Positions 35,525 through 47,627 of a stretch of DNA of 64,000 bases are shown piece after piece. The notes under the pieces were generated by a model, which saw only the letters and a program-made list of their open reading frames with translations, did no database searches and had not been told where the DNA came from. This stretch comes from Watersipora subatra (taxonomy: Eukaryota > Bryozoa > Gymnolaemata > Cheilostomatida > Watersiporidae), in NCBI RefSeq assembly GCF_963576615.1, contig NC_088716.1:6184446-6248445 (forward strand), given 5' to 3'. The first letter of the stretch is position 1. Each line of letters opens with the position of its first letter. The position numbers and the translations under genes were made by a program.

Positions 35525-36985
35525 ATTGAACTGTTTTCAACAATATGATGATCAGAGCCGTACCACTGTGATCATTTACTACTGGGTTTTTATGTAGTCC
35601 GGTCATCTCATTAAGCAGTGGGTCAGTGAAGTTGATTTGTTTTGCTGTTGGAGTTGTTTTTTCCTTGAACGTTTCAGTTATTACTCCACACAGCTCTTCC
35701 GAAATAGTTACTTTTGTTTCATTTTGGTGTGTTAATTTTTGAGTTTTAATGTTGCCATGACGGCTAAAATATGTGATAGGCAAAATTCAAATGCTGATGA
35801 AAACTTTAGCTTCCTAGCTATTTGACGAGTTTGCTCTTTTTTGCAGCATGACTGTTTAAATGGGACATGATCAGTGCTCAAGAACAATTATTGGCTATAC
35901 TTTATTGGCAGAGTCTAAAGTGTTAAATTGCTAAGAAACTTTCAAGTAGTATCTAACTGCTGTTGTAGAACTTTTCCTGTTGCGGCTGAGTTTTTTTAAG
36001 GAATATGAAATAAACTGCTCTTCCTCACTTTTATATTTAAAAAAGTAGTTTGAGCAGGCCATCAAGGTGGGCATCATCGTCTAGTATGTATTGCGCTTTG
36101 ACATGCCAAACCCTTACTAGTGAGTTGAAAAAAACTACTTCAATTCTTGAAACACTGTCATTACCATATCGGCTGATCAATGGAATTACACCCTATTGTC
36201 GTCAGTCTGTTTATTTGTTTGTCAGTATAAGTGGAAGTGAGCAAGTGGCTTTTTAGTCTTGCGCTGACTCAAACAACTGGCTCTAGCTCTTGTTTGACAT
36301 TTTTCGAATGCAAAGACATAGGTACACGGCAGCATCACTGCTAGGCTTTTTATATGGTCCTGGCATTTCCTTATGCAGGGGTTCATGAAGTTGATCTGTT
36401 TGGCCGTTGGAGTAGTCTTTTTCTAGATAGCTTTGGTTGTTTCGATCCCTACACAATTCTTACTAATTAGGTCCTTTTTTTCTTTCAGTATGTTGGAATT
36501 GCTGAGCATCAGAGTTTTCATGATGGTTGGCAAATGTATGGAGGAGACAATTTTTAAAAAATGTTAAAAATTTCTCTTTGTGCAGTATGGCCGCATTTAT
36601 TGTACTGTACATGATCAATCCTTAAGAACAATAATTAACCATGCAGGCAAGGTCGGAATAGTTAAACTGCTGAGACAACTTCAAACAGTTTTTTCTTGTT
36701 GTGCAGGAATTTTTTGCAGCCTAGTGTTTTAGAATAGTAGAAGATAAGCTGCTGATCCCATTTTAGATTAGAAGAAGTTCTGTGTGTACTCCATTTAAGC
36801 TGGCATCGGTGTCCGGTATATATTGCTTGATTTGATCTGACAGCCCAGTACCGGTTGGCTGAGTAGGAACTCCTTCAATTCTTGAAAAGTTGACTTTGCA
36901 TTAGTTGACCATTAGAATTGTGCCCTATTAATAAGAGTTTGTTTATTGATTTGTCAATTTTGGCATAGGCTGAATCGAATCAAAT
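35525..36985. repeat. Diverged tandem duplication, about 735-760 bp per unit
   Basis: Unit 1 about 35525-36258, unit 2 about 36290-36985, same orientation. Matching points: GTTGAT-TGTTT-G-CGTTGGAGT (35631 / 36390), AAGAACAAT-ATT and TTCAATTCTTGAAA (36139 / 36874). On the minus strand both units carry a coding-like segment (in unit 1 TPTAKQINFTDPLLNEMTG, after an acceptor-like TTTTAG); in unit 2 the same positions need one frame change. The source protein is not recognised. Confidence 0.75.
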
Positions 36986-38137
36986 TTTGTAGCCAACAAT
37001 TCACAGAAAAGTCTTCAGTGGGGTCTAGCATTTAGGAGTTGTACGTTCGCAAACAAGTTTTATTTTGTATTGATCATTTTTGTATTCTACTGCTCTCTAA
37101 AGTTTACATTTACCTAACTTCTAAGATTAATTACGGCCAGGAGTCATAAGGAAAAGCTCTAAAATAAAAAAATATAAAAAAAAACATTGAAATCAGAAAA
37201 ATGTGTAATGCTCATAATCTTAATAAACTACCACTGACTTCGTCTCAGTCACTAATTGTTCAGCTGTTTGTGTTGGCTGTCGATAAACATTGACAGTGTA
37301 AAATTATTTGGATTGCTCATTCAAAATTTTAATTAAGTCACGACAAAACAACAACAGAATTCAAACTATAACACCAGATTCCTAGAAACCAATCTACTTT
37401 TACCATTATTTACAATGCTTCAGGGAAAAAAAGCAATCGAATACAAGTACCCTCACAGTTGAACAGTCTTCCAAATGACTTATGCAAAACCTCTGCATTC
37501 ACTAGTTTTAGTGTTAATGTTGAAAGCCATTTGTTAAGCCTAAATTAATCAAAAACTGCTGTATAGATGCGCCACTTTTTGTGGGCCCAGCGTCTTAACT
37601 ACCTGCAGTGCGACTGCACATGTGAGCCTTGTCATGCCTTAAAAGGTACGAACTAAGAATTCATTTATTTTGTGTATTTTAATCAATATTATAACCATGT
37701 TTTTATTTTGCTAAATGTTTTATCTCTACAAATTGATGAAATAAAATATACCCACACACAAGCGCACTGGCACACACAAAGCTCACATTGGTTGGGCTTA
37801 AAATTCAAATTGTCTTGTTAGGAATTTTAAAGTACAGCGGTAGTATTTATGAATATGATTTGAAGTCTTTGCTAAAAAGGATCACATATTTTTTTCTTTC
37901 CCATACAGCTGAGGTGACTAAGACTGCCTATAATTGTGATTTATACATGCTATCATATGTCTAATCAGCTCGATTTCAAGCAGTTGTTAGTCATAATTTT
38001 GGATGGATTTTGATTTGAAATTCTATCCTAGTCTAGGCTTTTTCTGAATTTGGCTTGCTATCATGCAGTTTTGACTATACTAGTTTTTGTAAAAAATGGT
38101 CTTATTCAAGTGTGTGTGTGTGTGTGCATGCGCGCGC

Positions 38138-38204
<67 letters not shown>

Positions 38205-38354
38205 TGACTCGACAATCTCAGACGTCTTTCAGTATGGTTGTCAGCCATTGACAACAGGCCAACCCTTTTGGAAGTTTTTTACATTCATGATTTTTTTCTG
38301 CTACTGGATGTTCAAGCTGCCTTTCACGTGTTAAATCCTCCAAGCCTGCAGTCC
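36986..38354. other. Gene-poor stretch
   Basis: Nothing recognised apart from the (TG)n/(CG)n tract listed separately. 37568-37650 has a cysteine-bearing frame (CDCTCEPCH) too short to judge. Confidence 0.45.
38110..38203. repeat. (TG)n-(CG)n-(TGCG)n-(TG)n tract
   Basis: About 94 bp of unbroken alternating purine-pyrimidine: TG units, a CG run, nine or so TGCG units, then TG units. Such sequence can adopt Z-DNA. Confidence 0.97.
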
Positions 38355-38670
38355 TTTTAATATAGATTGATGAACTGTCCAGGCCTCTGCACAGTATTAT
38401 AGAGTTGATGGAACCACCGCCAGATGCACTTCAAACTTCAATCTGAATAAAACATGTTTGTTTTTCACAATGTCTGGGAAAGCCCACCAAAGGCAGTACT
38501 TACTTCACTGATTCTTGCTTGGAGTTCTTCTGAAACCCAGAAGTTGTGAATACAGCACTTCCAAAGTATTTTAAGTGTTTGACTTTAACTGGTGGTTTTT
38601 GGTTGACCAAAAAAATATTTGGCTCTAAAAAAGGAAGGAGTTTGATTGGTTTTAACATTCACTCACTCAT
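38355..38670 (-). mobile_element. LINE reverse-transcriptase fragment (degenerate)
   Basis: On the minus strand KPPVKVKHLKYFGSAVFTTS matches the conserved F-x-YLGS region C-terminal to the RT catalytic core of non-LTR elements. After one frame change ARISEVSTAFGGLSQTL follows, the usual R-I-x-x-A/V-x-x-A-F-x-x-L pattern. Several stops and shifts mark it as dead. Flanks give no target-site duplication. Confidence 0.65.
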
Positions 38671-38921
38671 TTTTACCTTAATCTTCAAGCTAGACCAAAA
38701 TGCTGCCCTGGCGGTTTTATAAGAGTAACTTCATGTCAGAAGACAACTGAGCCACAAATGCATTATCAATAGCAAACGGCTACTCTCGAATCTGGTACTG
38801 GGTGATACGTGTTCTGACCTTGAAATGATAAATGTAACTATCTGTGCCATTTCTTGTTTGTATACAGTTTGACGGATTACAGAAATTACACCTACAAGAG
38901 GATTCGGCTACAAGAGGTTTC

Positions 38922-39000
38922 GCCTACACTTCCTGGAGGTTACGTCTACACTTCCTCGAGGTTACGTCTACACTTCCTGGAGATTACATCTACAGTTATG
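38922..39000 (+). repeat. 22-bp minisatellite, 3.5 copies
   Basis: Units start at 38922, 38944 and 38966 with a partial unit at 38988; each reads close to GTCTACACTTCCTGGAGGTT plus AC. Just upstream a 16-bp CTACAAGAGG-TT/TC-G unit is doubled. A 22-bp period shifts the frame at each unit, so it is unlikely to be coding. Confidence 0.85.
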
Positions 39001-40094
39001 GAGATGATGCGTACCATTCATTGTTGAAGGAAGAATGTAAGAAAAATGGTAAAAAATAATGCAATAATAGTGGTTTTGCTTAAAATTAATTGAAAAATAT
39101 TCTACTGATTAAAGTCATCTATCAATAGGTACAAAAGTCGTTGAAGTGTAAACTAAAACAATTTATTATCTCATTTCCTTTCTTGGCTTTCTTAATGATT
39201 ACTACCCCTGGTACTATTACTACTGGTGGCTCTTCGGAGCCACAAAAACGCTAAGATGTGTGTTTAAAATCTCAAAGCTTTGGTAGGTACTTTGAGTCTG
39301 ATAAAATCGTCACCATCTTCTGGTGATAGTACCATTTGTTTTACTACAAATTATTATTTATTGATAGTTTGTAATTAATTAATAGTCTGCAACTAACGGT
39401 GAACTAGTATTAATAATTCAATATATTGGGCATTGGTCTGTCTGCTTATAGTAATTTAATAGTGAAACGAGTTTGGGTAAATGAGTGAGACAAAATAATA
39501 TGATTACTTGCAAATAAATAATAACAAAATAAATAGTTGTTTTATAACTAAATTGTTCCATTTCTCTGGTCAATTTTAATGTTTTACGCATTGCTTTGTT
39601 TTAGCTTGCTTTGTAAAACATTGTTTTAGCAATGTCTTATGCAGTGCTAATATATACATAGTAGTAGTAATAGTATATCTTTGGTATAATATACAATATA
39701 TATACATAATATATATTACATACAATTGTGTATTGGTTTTATTATTTTGTGTTGCAAGCAAGGTTGATTGATCGACGGGTTGAATCATGAGTTAAAACTG
39801 TTTGTCTTGGGATGGCTAATTGTGATAAGTGACATTACATTAGAAAATTCATCCTCTGAACAGTACAATTAGTCTAAAACTAAATTATGAAAAGCAAACA
39901 CTGTGTAGCACTATATGCAAATACTATACGCTACCATTTTCCATGTATGTAGCTTTGTACGCAACATCTAAATTGCAAGACCCAGGTAGCAAATGGGACC
40001 AATGTCAATATTGGTATATTGATATTGGTCATGATCAATAAGTCGATATCACCACCCAGAGTTTTACTAAAAACATTATGACAAAGTTTAACTC
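39001..40094. other. Gene-poor stretch
   Basis: AT-rich, with no feature recognised. Confidence 0.5.
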
Positions 40095-40600
40095 ATCTGT
40101 CGTTCAAGGTTTCAAAGTAATTAATTTCTCATAGTTGAAGAAAACTAATTCTGCCTTTTTGTCTATACAAAAATATCAGTGCAGCGTTTTGAGTTCACTT
40201 TAGTAAAGTAATATCCTTTGTAAGGTAAAGGTCCCAAACCATGCAGCCATACTCAGGATCAGGTCTAACTCGTGAAGTATCAGCTATCTTTTTTGTCTTT
40301 TGATCTACATCTTTCGGAATCATTGTAAGCATGCCGATTAATTGCTCTTCCTCGGATTCAATTTTAAAAATATGTTGATTAAATTTCAGATCTTTCTGCA
40401 ACTCTACCATGAAATAAGGATTAGAAGTCACACTTTGAAGATGGTTATCACATAAGATGAGAAAATTATTTGTATCCATCGGCAAAGACGACTTGCCAAT
40501 GGAGAGATGGTAATACTTTTGTGGATTAAATTTCATGTGCCAAATTTCGGCTCAAGATTCAAGAAAGCATAAATCTTGTTGCAGCGTGGGAGCTTTGTCT
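40095..40600 (-). mobile_element. LINE (Jockey/CR1-like) RT C-terminal fragment
   Basis: The minus-strand frame 40536-40195 reads MKFNPQKYYHLSIGK ... LCDNHLQSVTSNPYFMVELQ ... VRPDPEYGCMVWDLY. This is the pattern M-x-FN-x-x-K-C/Y ... V-x-YLGVxL ... VRPxLEYxxxVWDPY found after the RT core in Jockey-like LINEs. Similarity extends upstream through LQQDLCFLES and an in-frame stop to about 40590, and weakly downstream to about 40095. It is truncated at both ends and not functional. Confidence 0.75.
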
Positions 40601-41212
40601 TGTGTAGCTGTTGAGGCTCCGCCTTACCAGCTAAGTTGTCAGTTCATCTTTTGCAACTTTCTTGGAACTCGCATGGAGTCCCTTAATACCTCGTCTCGAA
40701 GCCTACCAAGCATCATTCTATGCAATATGTAGCAGGCATAAAAAAAAGCTCTAGAGTCTAGACTCTCTCAACAAGCTGTTTGGGAGTTGTCTGTTAGAGT
40801 TTTTCTGTTGTTGAACACACGACTCCTTTCTTAAAGCTAGTCAAAACAGGCTAAACTAGCTCATACAATGATTAGCAGGGTTTTTGACTCACAACATATG
40901 AAGCAAAAGTTTAATCATTATTTTACTGTTTGAACATTTTAGAATATTATACCTATAACCCAGCTTAGGTTGATTTGTTCTGTATCTTGCAAAAATTATG
41001 TGCATTTAACAATTAATTCTATGTTATGTACATTAGGACAATTTATTTCCAGCATCAAAATTAATTGATAACCTAAATCAGTGAATTCCTAGTTTGTAGA
41101 TACTTGCAATTATTTTGTCAAGTCTGGTGCTAGTGAAAAGTCCTACATAATTCTACTCTGAAAATTTCATCTAAAATTTACGAATCCAACGGCTATGTTA
41201 CTGTTTTTATAC
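40601..41212. other. Gene-poor stretch
   Basis: Nothing recognised. Confidence 0.5.
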
Positions 41213-41345
41213 CTCTCAGAGATATCTTGATGTCTGCTATGTGCTCTATCTTGCTCCATCTGAGATGGTACGTTGTCAATGAGAGGTACAGCTGTGGCGA
41301 TCATTCCAGTGACAGGTGATTCTGCCAGAGGTATGGGTATACAAT
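41213..41345 (-). CDS. Unassigned exon-like segment
   Basis: The minus-strand stretch reads CIPIPLAESPVTGMIATAVP then LIDNVPSQMEQDRAHSR and ends SER at a plausible donor (GAGAG/GTATAA). Amino-acid composition is coding-like and unlike the AT-driven frames around it. No matching acceptor or neighbour exon is clear, and I do not recognise the family. Confidence 0.3.
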
Positions 41346-43206
41346 CTTTCTTTCCGCAGTATAAAATAATATTATTAATGCGGGTGATTGGCATACAAAT
41401 CAGAAAGTAGTGCATTATCATTACAGTGTCATAAGTATTTGTTATAAATTCAAAAAATTACAACAAATGTTTATATTTGGTATAAATTCAAAAGTTTATA
41501 GCAAATATAAATATATTTATGTGTTTATATTTATTATGAATATATAAATACATGTAGTATTTTATTTTTATTTTGCATATTATTTTATCTTAGTTTCAAA
41601 AAGTATAAAGATATTTGATTTTATATTGGTAAATAATAACCATAAATAAAATTTATTTATATCTTAAGTAAAAAATTTATAAACTCAAACCTTTTTAATG
41701 ATCTGAACCACAGTATTCTCAACAACATAAAAATGCTACTCTAAACAGGCATCACCCATGACAGTGCTGGTGTATGAGTCCTTGGTAATTTTATTCTTTT
41801 AACATCAGTCTAGAGCTACTAATATTATTAGAGCATTACACAGCTTGCATGAAAATAGTGACAACTGTGGGCCTGCCCTTCTCTGTTATGCGAAATCAAC
41901 AGAAGTCAATTTTTGTTGTTTTGCAATGCTTTCACCTTAAACATATTACACAACCAATCTGTAGACAACCAGTCACAGATGAACAACCCGTAATCTAGTA
42001 CTTAGTACTCTACGGTTAAGGTTTTTTGAGGGAATTTTACCAAATTAGTATTTAAAAAGAAACCAATTTTACAAATAGTTTTTTATCTCATATAAAGTTA
42101 ACTCATTAATTTATGGTAAGCCAAAACACTTACAATACTTGTTTATAATTGCCGCCATTTTTATCCGCATAACTCTGTGCAAATTTTTTGATCCGCTCAG
42201 TGTTGTGTTTCTGATGTATCGAGTTAGAGAAAGTAAATTGCATGATCATACTTTCTAATATTCTCAAAAACATATTGCTTTTTCATGACCTTCTACTCTA
42301 CTTTGTAGAACATTGAAATTCGATTGAGAAAGAATGATGACAGTCAGAAGATAGGGTGATATGACGATACATACATTATCAAACAAATACTAGTACAAGT
42401 ACAGATACCACCATTTCAAGATGTATCACCATAGATATATATACCTAGATTGGCCAATAATAGCTAGTCCCATTGGTGGCCTTGTCAGACTTAAATGCCA
42501 TGATGCAACGTACTCATATTGTACCATATGCAGCTAGATTGTTTCATTTTTTAAATAGTTTAAAAAGAGATTATTGGAGAATTAATAAAAATACGTAAAT
42601 GAGACAAGACTGTTGTACAAAACTACTGAGTCATGATCAAATCTCTGACTACTATACATTTGCAGCACTCAATTTTATTGAAACGAATTTTAGTATTACA
42701 CTTATTATTATATTTTTTCAATAATATTTAGTTTTTAGAAATTTTTGGCACTTATAACAGTCAATAAAAAAGGTCGACTAAAAGTGTTTCACAATCTTTT
42801 GGTAGTGACCAAAATTGTGAAAGAAAAACTAAGGTCAGTTTTGATTTTTTGGCAAAACTCCTGTAATTATGAAGAGGCAAGCAATTTTGTAGTTAGCTAA
42901 TAGTATTAGTTGTTACAAAGTTTAAAAACCTCACATTCAGGTAGTACATTTACAGAACTTTAAAATTCTAGCTGATCTTTATGTTTCTTGATATGATGAG
43001 GAAATTAGAATTTTTCAGGAGTTCTACTTTCATTGATTAATATAAAGTTTCTGTATATATTACTGTAGCTTACTTTTTATGAGCATGATTAAAAGATAAC
43101 CAATAACCAATGGTTTGACACACTTGCAGCAATTAATTTTAAAATAAATTTAATATAAATAGCTAGCTTTGGTCATCTTATCTAAGATCAGTTCGCGTAC
43201 ACTTAG
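41346..43206. other. Gene-poor stretch
   Basis: AT-rich, with no feature recognised. Confidence 0.5.
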
Positions 43207-43386
43207 CCGGCTAAAGAAAATAACTCAGGATGGCAGTATGAGGCGGCAGCTTTTGATAATGAAGCTGATCAATTTTCCACTTTTTTGCACCGTGGAAAAC
43301 TAACTGGAGTGAGGCTCTTTTGTTTGGTGTGGAGCAAAGATGTAGCAGATCTCAATGCTTTCATTAGTGTGAAAGATCCTGTCTGA
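43207..43386 (+). CDS. Unassigned terminal-exon-like segment (59 codons)
   Basis: After an acceptor-like GTACACTTAG the frame is open in phase 0 for exactly 59 codons to a TGA. It reads NNSGWQYEAAAFDNEADQF then STFLHRGKLTGVRLFCLVWS and ends FISVKDPV. Composition is strongly protein-like and G+C is higher than nearby. It may be the last exon of a gene whose other exons are gone or lie further away; the family is not recognised. Confidence 0.4.
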   Translation, partial: PAKENNSGWQYEAAAFDNEADQFSTFLHRGKLTGVRLFCLVWSKDVADLNAFISVKDPV

Positions 43387-46300
43387 CCCTTGACCTCTTC
43401 ACACCAGAACAATCAGCATCTTAAGTATGTATAATATACATACATATTATAATATATGTGCCTGCCTCCCCTCCTCTTTTGTGTGCGCTTGTTTTTTTAT
43501 AGGTAATGCCGTGCCTTACAATTAAAAAATTTAAAAGTCATGATAAACAGGGTAACACCACATATGAATATAGTAAGTTTAGGTCGATAAGATACTTCTG
43601 CCATTTCGAAGTCTACTATTAGTAAGATTATTACATTGTTGAACAGTAATCATGTAATGAAAGATGTTTTTCTCGATAAAGTCAACCTTTCATACTGAAT
43701 AGTTACTAATCATCCTTAAACTCATCAAGCTTTTATTAAAAGTTCATATCTAGTAAAATGTATTGTTGCTTTTGATGCCAAACTATGATCTGCGCAAAAT
43801 GGTTTAGATCAAGCTGGTTATATCAATACTAGCATACACTTTGGTACATCGTTTGTCTAGATAGAAAATCTACAGTTTGAAATTCCTACAAGGACTGCAC
43901 GATCTGGCTTTCCTGCCCAATATTACACTCTATAAGGTAATATCTAGCAGGTTAAGAAGGCAAAGTTTGGTATATTTTGGACAATTGGGTAAGGCGGTAC
44001 TTTTTTATTCTAAATCTTACCTTTTCGTGTTAGCAAATATGATTTGACTATACCCAATTATATTTGAAATTAATTCATATTTATTTATGTCTGATTATCT
44101 AACGCATAATAGGAACATAAGTCGACATCAGTCTCAGGGAGTGTTCTGATTTTTTAACTGATGACATGTTCATTAGCATTATATTGCTTTTTTTAATTAG
44201 TTTGCTTATTCACCTTATCATATCACTTCACTTTGTAAAGATATTATAAACATTAGTTTTTAAGTGCACAATAAGTAAATGTTGTGCGCAACATTTCAAG
44301 ATAACATTTATATGCTCGTTTGTCTAACAAATTGTTGCTCTACTTTGTTCTAGACTAATTTCAGGTCACAGAGACATACTATATTCATAATAACTTTGTT
44401 CCACAAAAGTTTTGTATTTATGCTTTTTGCATTATCAAATTGTTAGGTCGAATAAAGTTTTACGGTAAGTTGTCATTGGCACCAAAAGAGTAATTATTAT
44501 TGATATGCTAGGTCTTTTACTAAAGTTACGTAATTCTATTATATTTATTAGGTTACAGTCAGACACACGCTAAACAAATAACAGTATAAAATGAGATTTG
44601 TTATTTATGCCTAAAGCATTGCAAATATTCACAATAATTACCGTTTTGTTTGTATTCATAACCTTTTGGGTAGCACCAGTTTACATTGTACAACTTGTAC
44701 ATTCAACTTCCTTATGTCAGTTGTTAGTATTAAGTTTACATGAATATGCGTTGTGCAGTCTGAACCAAAGGCTACATTGTGAGTGCTGGATGTTTTTAAT
44801 GCAAGTTTTATGCCTCCCTTCAACGTAAATTGTGCTGTTTGTTTAGTTAAAAAAGTACTGGAACCATTAATTATGCAGTGATAGATTTGATAGCCTGTCA
44901 TACTGTCATCTCAAGAAAAATCTAAGTTGGAAGTGTTTCAGAAACTTCAGAAGTTATTTAAGCAGTTGTGATACAGTAGGAGTATATGTCGCCAGCCCAC
45001 AATACTTCGCAGACATGAGTGCCATTAAAAATGAATCTAACAAACAGTTTGCAATGAGAGTATATTCCAACGTTTTTATTAATTACTATATGTGCAATGT
45101 CTTACTGGTCTGTTGTCTATCTCAATCGCGTTTCTGTTTCAGCATCAGTATTATCATAAACTTATTAACTTCAAAATGGTAAAATTGATTTTCCATCATG
45201 TATGTAACAGGTCCTCTACTTTTTGCTAAATCTATTAACTATTTGAGTTGGTTATTTTCCAGGAATATTCGGCAAAAATTTTCTTTCTAGAAAATAGCTC
45301 ATATTTGTAGCATATTTACTGTATAATTCATTGGAGGTTCCCCTTTGTGGCTCATGGCAAAATTGTGCTTCGGTTTTAATTTTTTTCCATAGCTATATTC
45401 AATTATATCATTTTTTGTATACTACATTTAGTGTTTTCACACCAAGATTGGCAAGATTTGGTATAATTCGGCAATTTTGAAAAGCAAGATTTGGTTATAC
45501 CAAATTTTGCCTCACAAAGAACATATTTGGTAATACCAAAGAATAAGATTTGGTTATACCAAATCTTTTTTTGGTATTACAAAATAATTTTTGGTAAAAC
45601 CAATCGAATTTGAAACGGGTTAATATTAAATTACGCCTGAATATTTGACGCATCATTCATTCAAAACCTTAACTTCCACCTTCACCACAGTTAGCTTCAA
45701 TGTGTGTCATCATTCGTCAATAGCCGATCAGATCAACATTTGATACCTCTCCAAAAACTATTGTGAAGGCTGCTCTCAGTCTAACCATTTATTTGCGTGC
45801 TTTGCGCCATCAAATACGTTTACATCAGCATAAATTTAATCTTCACATTGCAATTTTACTTATAACTGTTACTTTTGCAAGTTTCATTGGACTCATTTAT
45901 GTTACTTTGAGATCTAGTCGATAGTTGTAGTTGTATTATTCTGTAATCTGGTTGAGCTAATTATTTTGTTTAATTTTCTAGAAACTATCTACATGTAGTT
46001 CATGCTGATAAATAATATAGAGCACAAAACACGAAAGCTAGTCATGGCACCATGAGAGTCATTCTCTGCTCCTTTTTCATCCGAGTTTATTTGTAGTTTT
46101 TCATAGCAACTTTTTTAGGAAGTTCTGCTAGAATATTTGTTGTTAAGCAGCATTTGTAATTGCCAATACATTTACTATTGTATTTTTTATAGAACTAGCA
46201 CCTGTAAACAATAAATTTACCAAGTAATACAAAATTTCGGCTCCTCTCAGTCATCTGAGTTAAAAGCAACTTTTTCTAGCGGCTGCCTCCAGTTTTTGAG

Positions 46301-47420
46301 GGAATGAAAGACACACATTGTTATTGAAGCACACCGGTAGCAAATTTTAACAGCGTGTCTAATAATCTGCTGTATTCTATTTGCTAGACTAAAACACTCA
46401 GCGGAAAGTTCTATATATTCATGGTTGATTATACTTGTACCAGTTATGTGTTAATTTGTCCCATAAATGGTTTGAGTGCACATCATGAATTACAAAAATT
46501 ATCATCAAGCATACGTTTAATTTTAATCCCATTTGATGAATCTCAAAGATGTATCAATTTAATTTTAATAGAAACATTGATAGCTTGATAGAAAAATTTA
46601 CTATAAGTATGTAACATCTGTGCAGTGTGTCAGTCAGATAACTCTTGTGCACAATCTCGCGTGTAAACATGTATCAATTTATGAATGAATACTGGCTTTT
46701 TGATATTGTCAAGCATCAAAAGTTAATACTCTGCAGTACATTAAGGCTTATAAAAAAGACCCTTTTGTTCAACCAAGAATTACTCTTGAGCTTGACGTCA
46801 CATAGTTTATATCTAAGTTATATTTAGAAAATGAAGGAGTTTCTTCATTCTCATAACTTACTGCCCCCCGATTCTTAGGCGTGACCTGCTCTGTATCACC
46901 TGATCTGAATAACTTTGATATTTGTAGGACAAACACAATACATTGTTGGCATGACTCATCAAATTGTGGATAGTAAGCTTAGTTGATCTCATGATTCTAT
47001 TTACACTCTAATAACATTTCAAATAGTGCACAACTAGAACAAACATTTAAATAATGTTGCTAAAACTATTAGAGATGATAGCCAATTTAAAGATATTGAT
47101 GCTTTAGAAAAAAAATGTGGAAGTGACCTACTTGAACATATAACGTGTCAAAAGAACATGCTGAGCTGCCAGGTTAAATCTTGAAAATTGGTAAAATCAA
47201 AGGTATTAGCGACATTTGAAACTAAATGTAATATCGAGACATGTAAACACTAGATCTTCTGATTAATACTGAAAAAAAGTAATTTTTGGCAGAATGAAAA
47301 TTGCAAAATAATTATATTACAAAAATCAAAAGTATGGCTACTGACTAGATATTCCTTCACTGTCAGTACAATAAGGCATGACTATTATATCTTTAGTATT
47401 ATATGCTTGTTTACTAGTAG
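43387..47420. other. Gene-poor stretch
   Basis: No gene recognised. The palindrome cluster at 45491-45584 is listed separately. GGGTTAA at 45615-45621 has no partner end. Confidence 0.5.
45491..45584. repeat. Cluster of 15-bp palindromes TTTGGTNATACCAAA
   Basis: Exact copies at 45491-45505, 45527-45541 and 45550-45564, and a degraded fourth at 45570-45584; a half-site lies upstream near 45452. Centre base T, A, T. Arms are perfect complements. Confidence 0.8.
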
Positions 47421-47627
47421 TTGATTTTGGCTTACCAAAGGACAGCTATGCTGAGTAGTAAATATTCAGATGCATCTGGAGATAGATTTTACCACGCCGG
47501 CAAGGCAGTCTATGGAAAGACAAATTACATTTTACATACAGTGCTGAACAACAGGTACATCAGTGGACTGTAAACCTAGGGCCTAAATACATTGTTGACA
47601 GTATGACTGTGTCTAAGAAACCCTTTG
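47421..47627 (+). pseudogene. Frameshifted F5/8-type (fucolectin-like) lectin-domain exon
   Basis: An acceptor-like ACTAGTAG precedes LAYQRTAMLSSKYSDASGD and then HAGKAVYGK, matching the domain start N-x-A-x-x-K-x-A-x-QSS-x-Y ... A-x-x-AVDG. After one frame change HQWTVNLGPKYIVDSMTV matches the (W)W-x-V-D/N-LG-x-x-Y-x-V-x-x-V core. The segment ends at a good donor (TTTG/GTAAGT). Such domains occur in ectodomains of invertebrate receptors alongside FN3 repeats, so this may be another remnant of the receptor family. The shift makes it non-functional as read. Confidence 0.5.
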
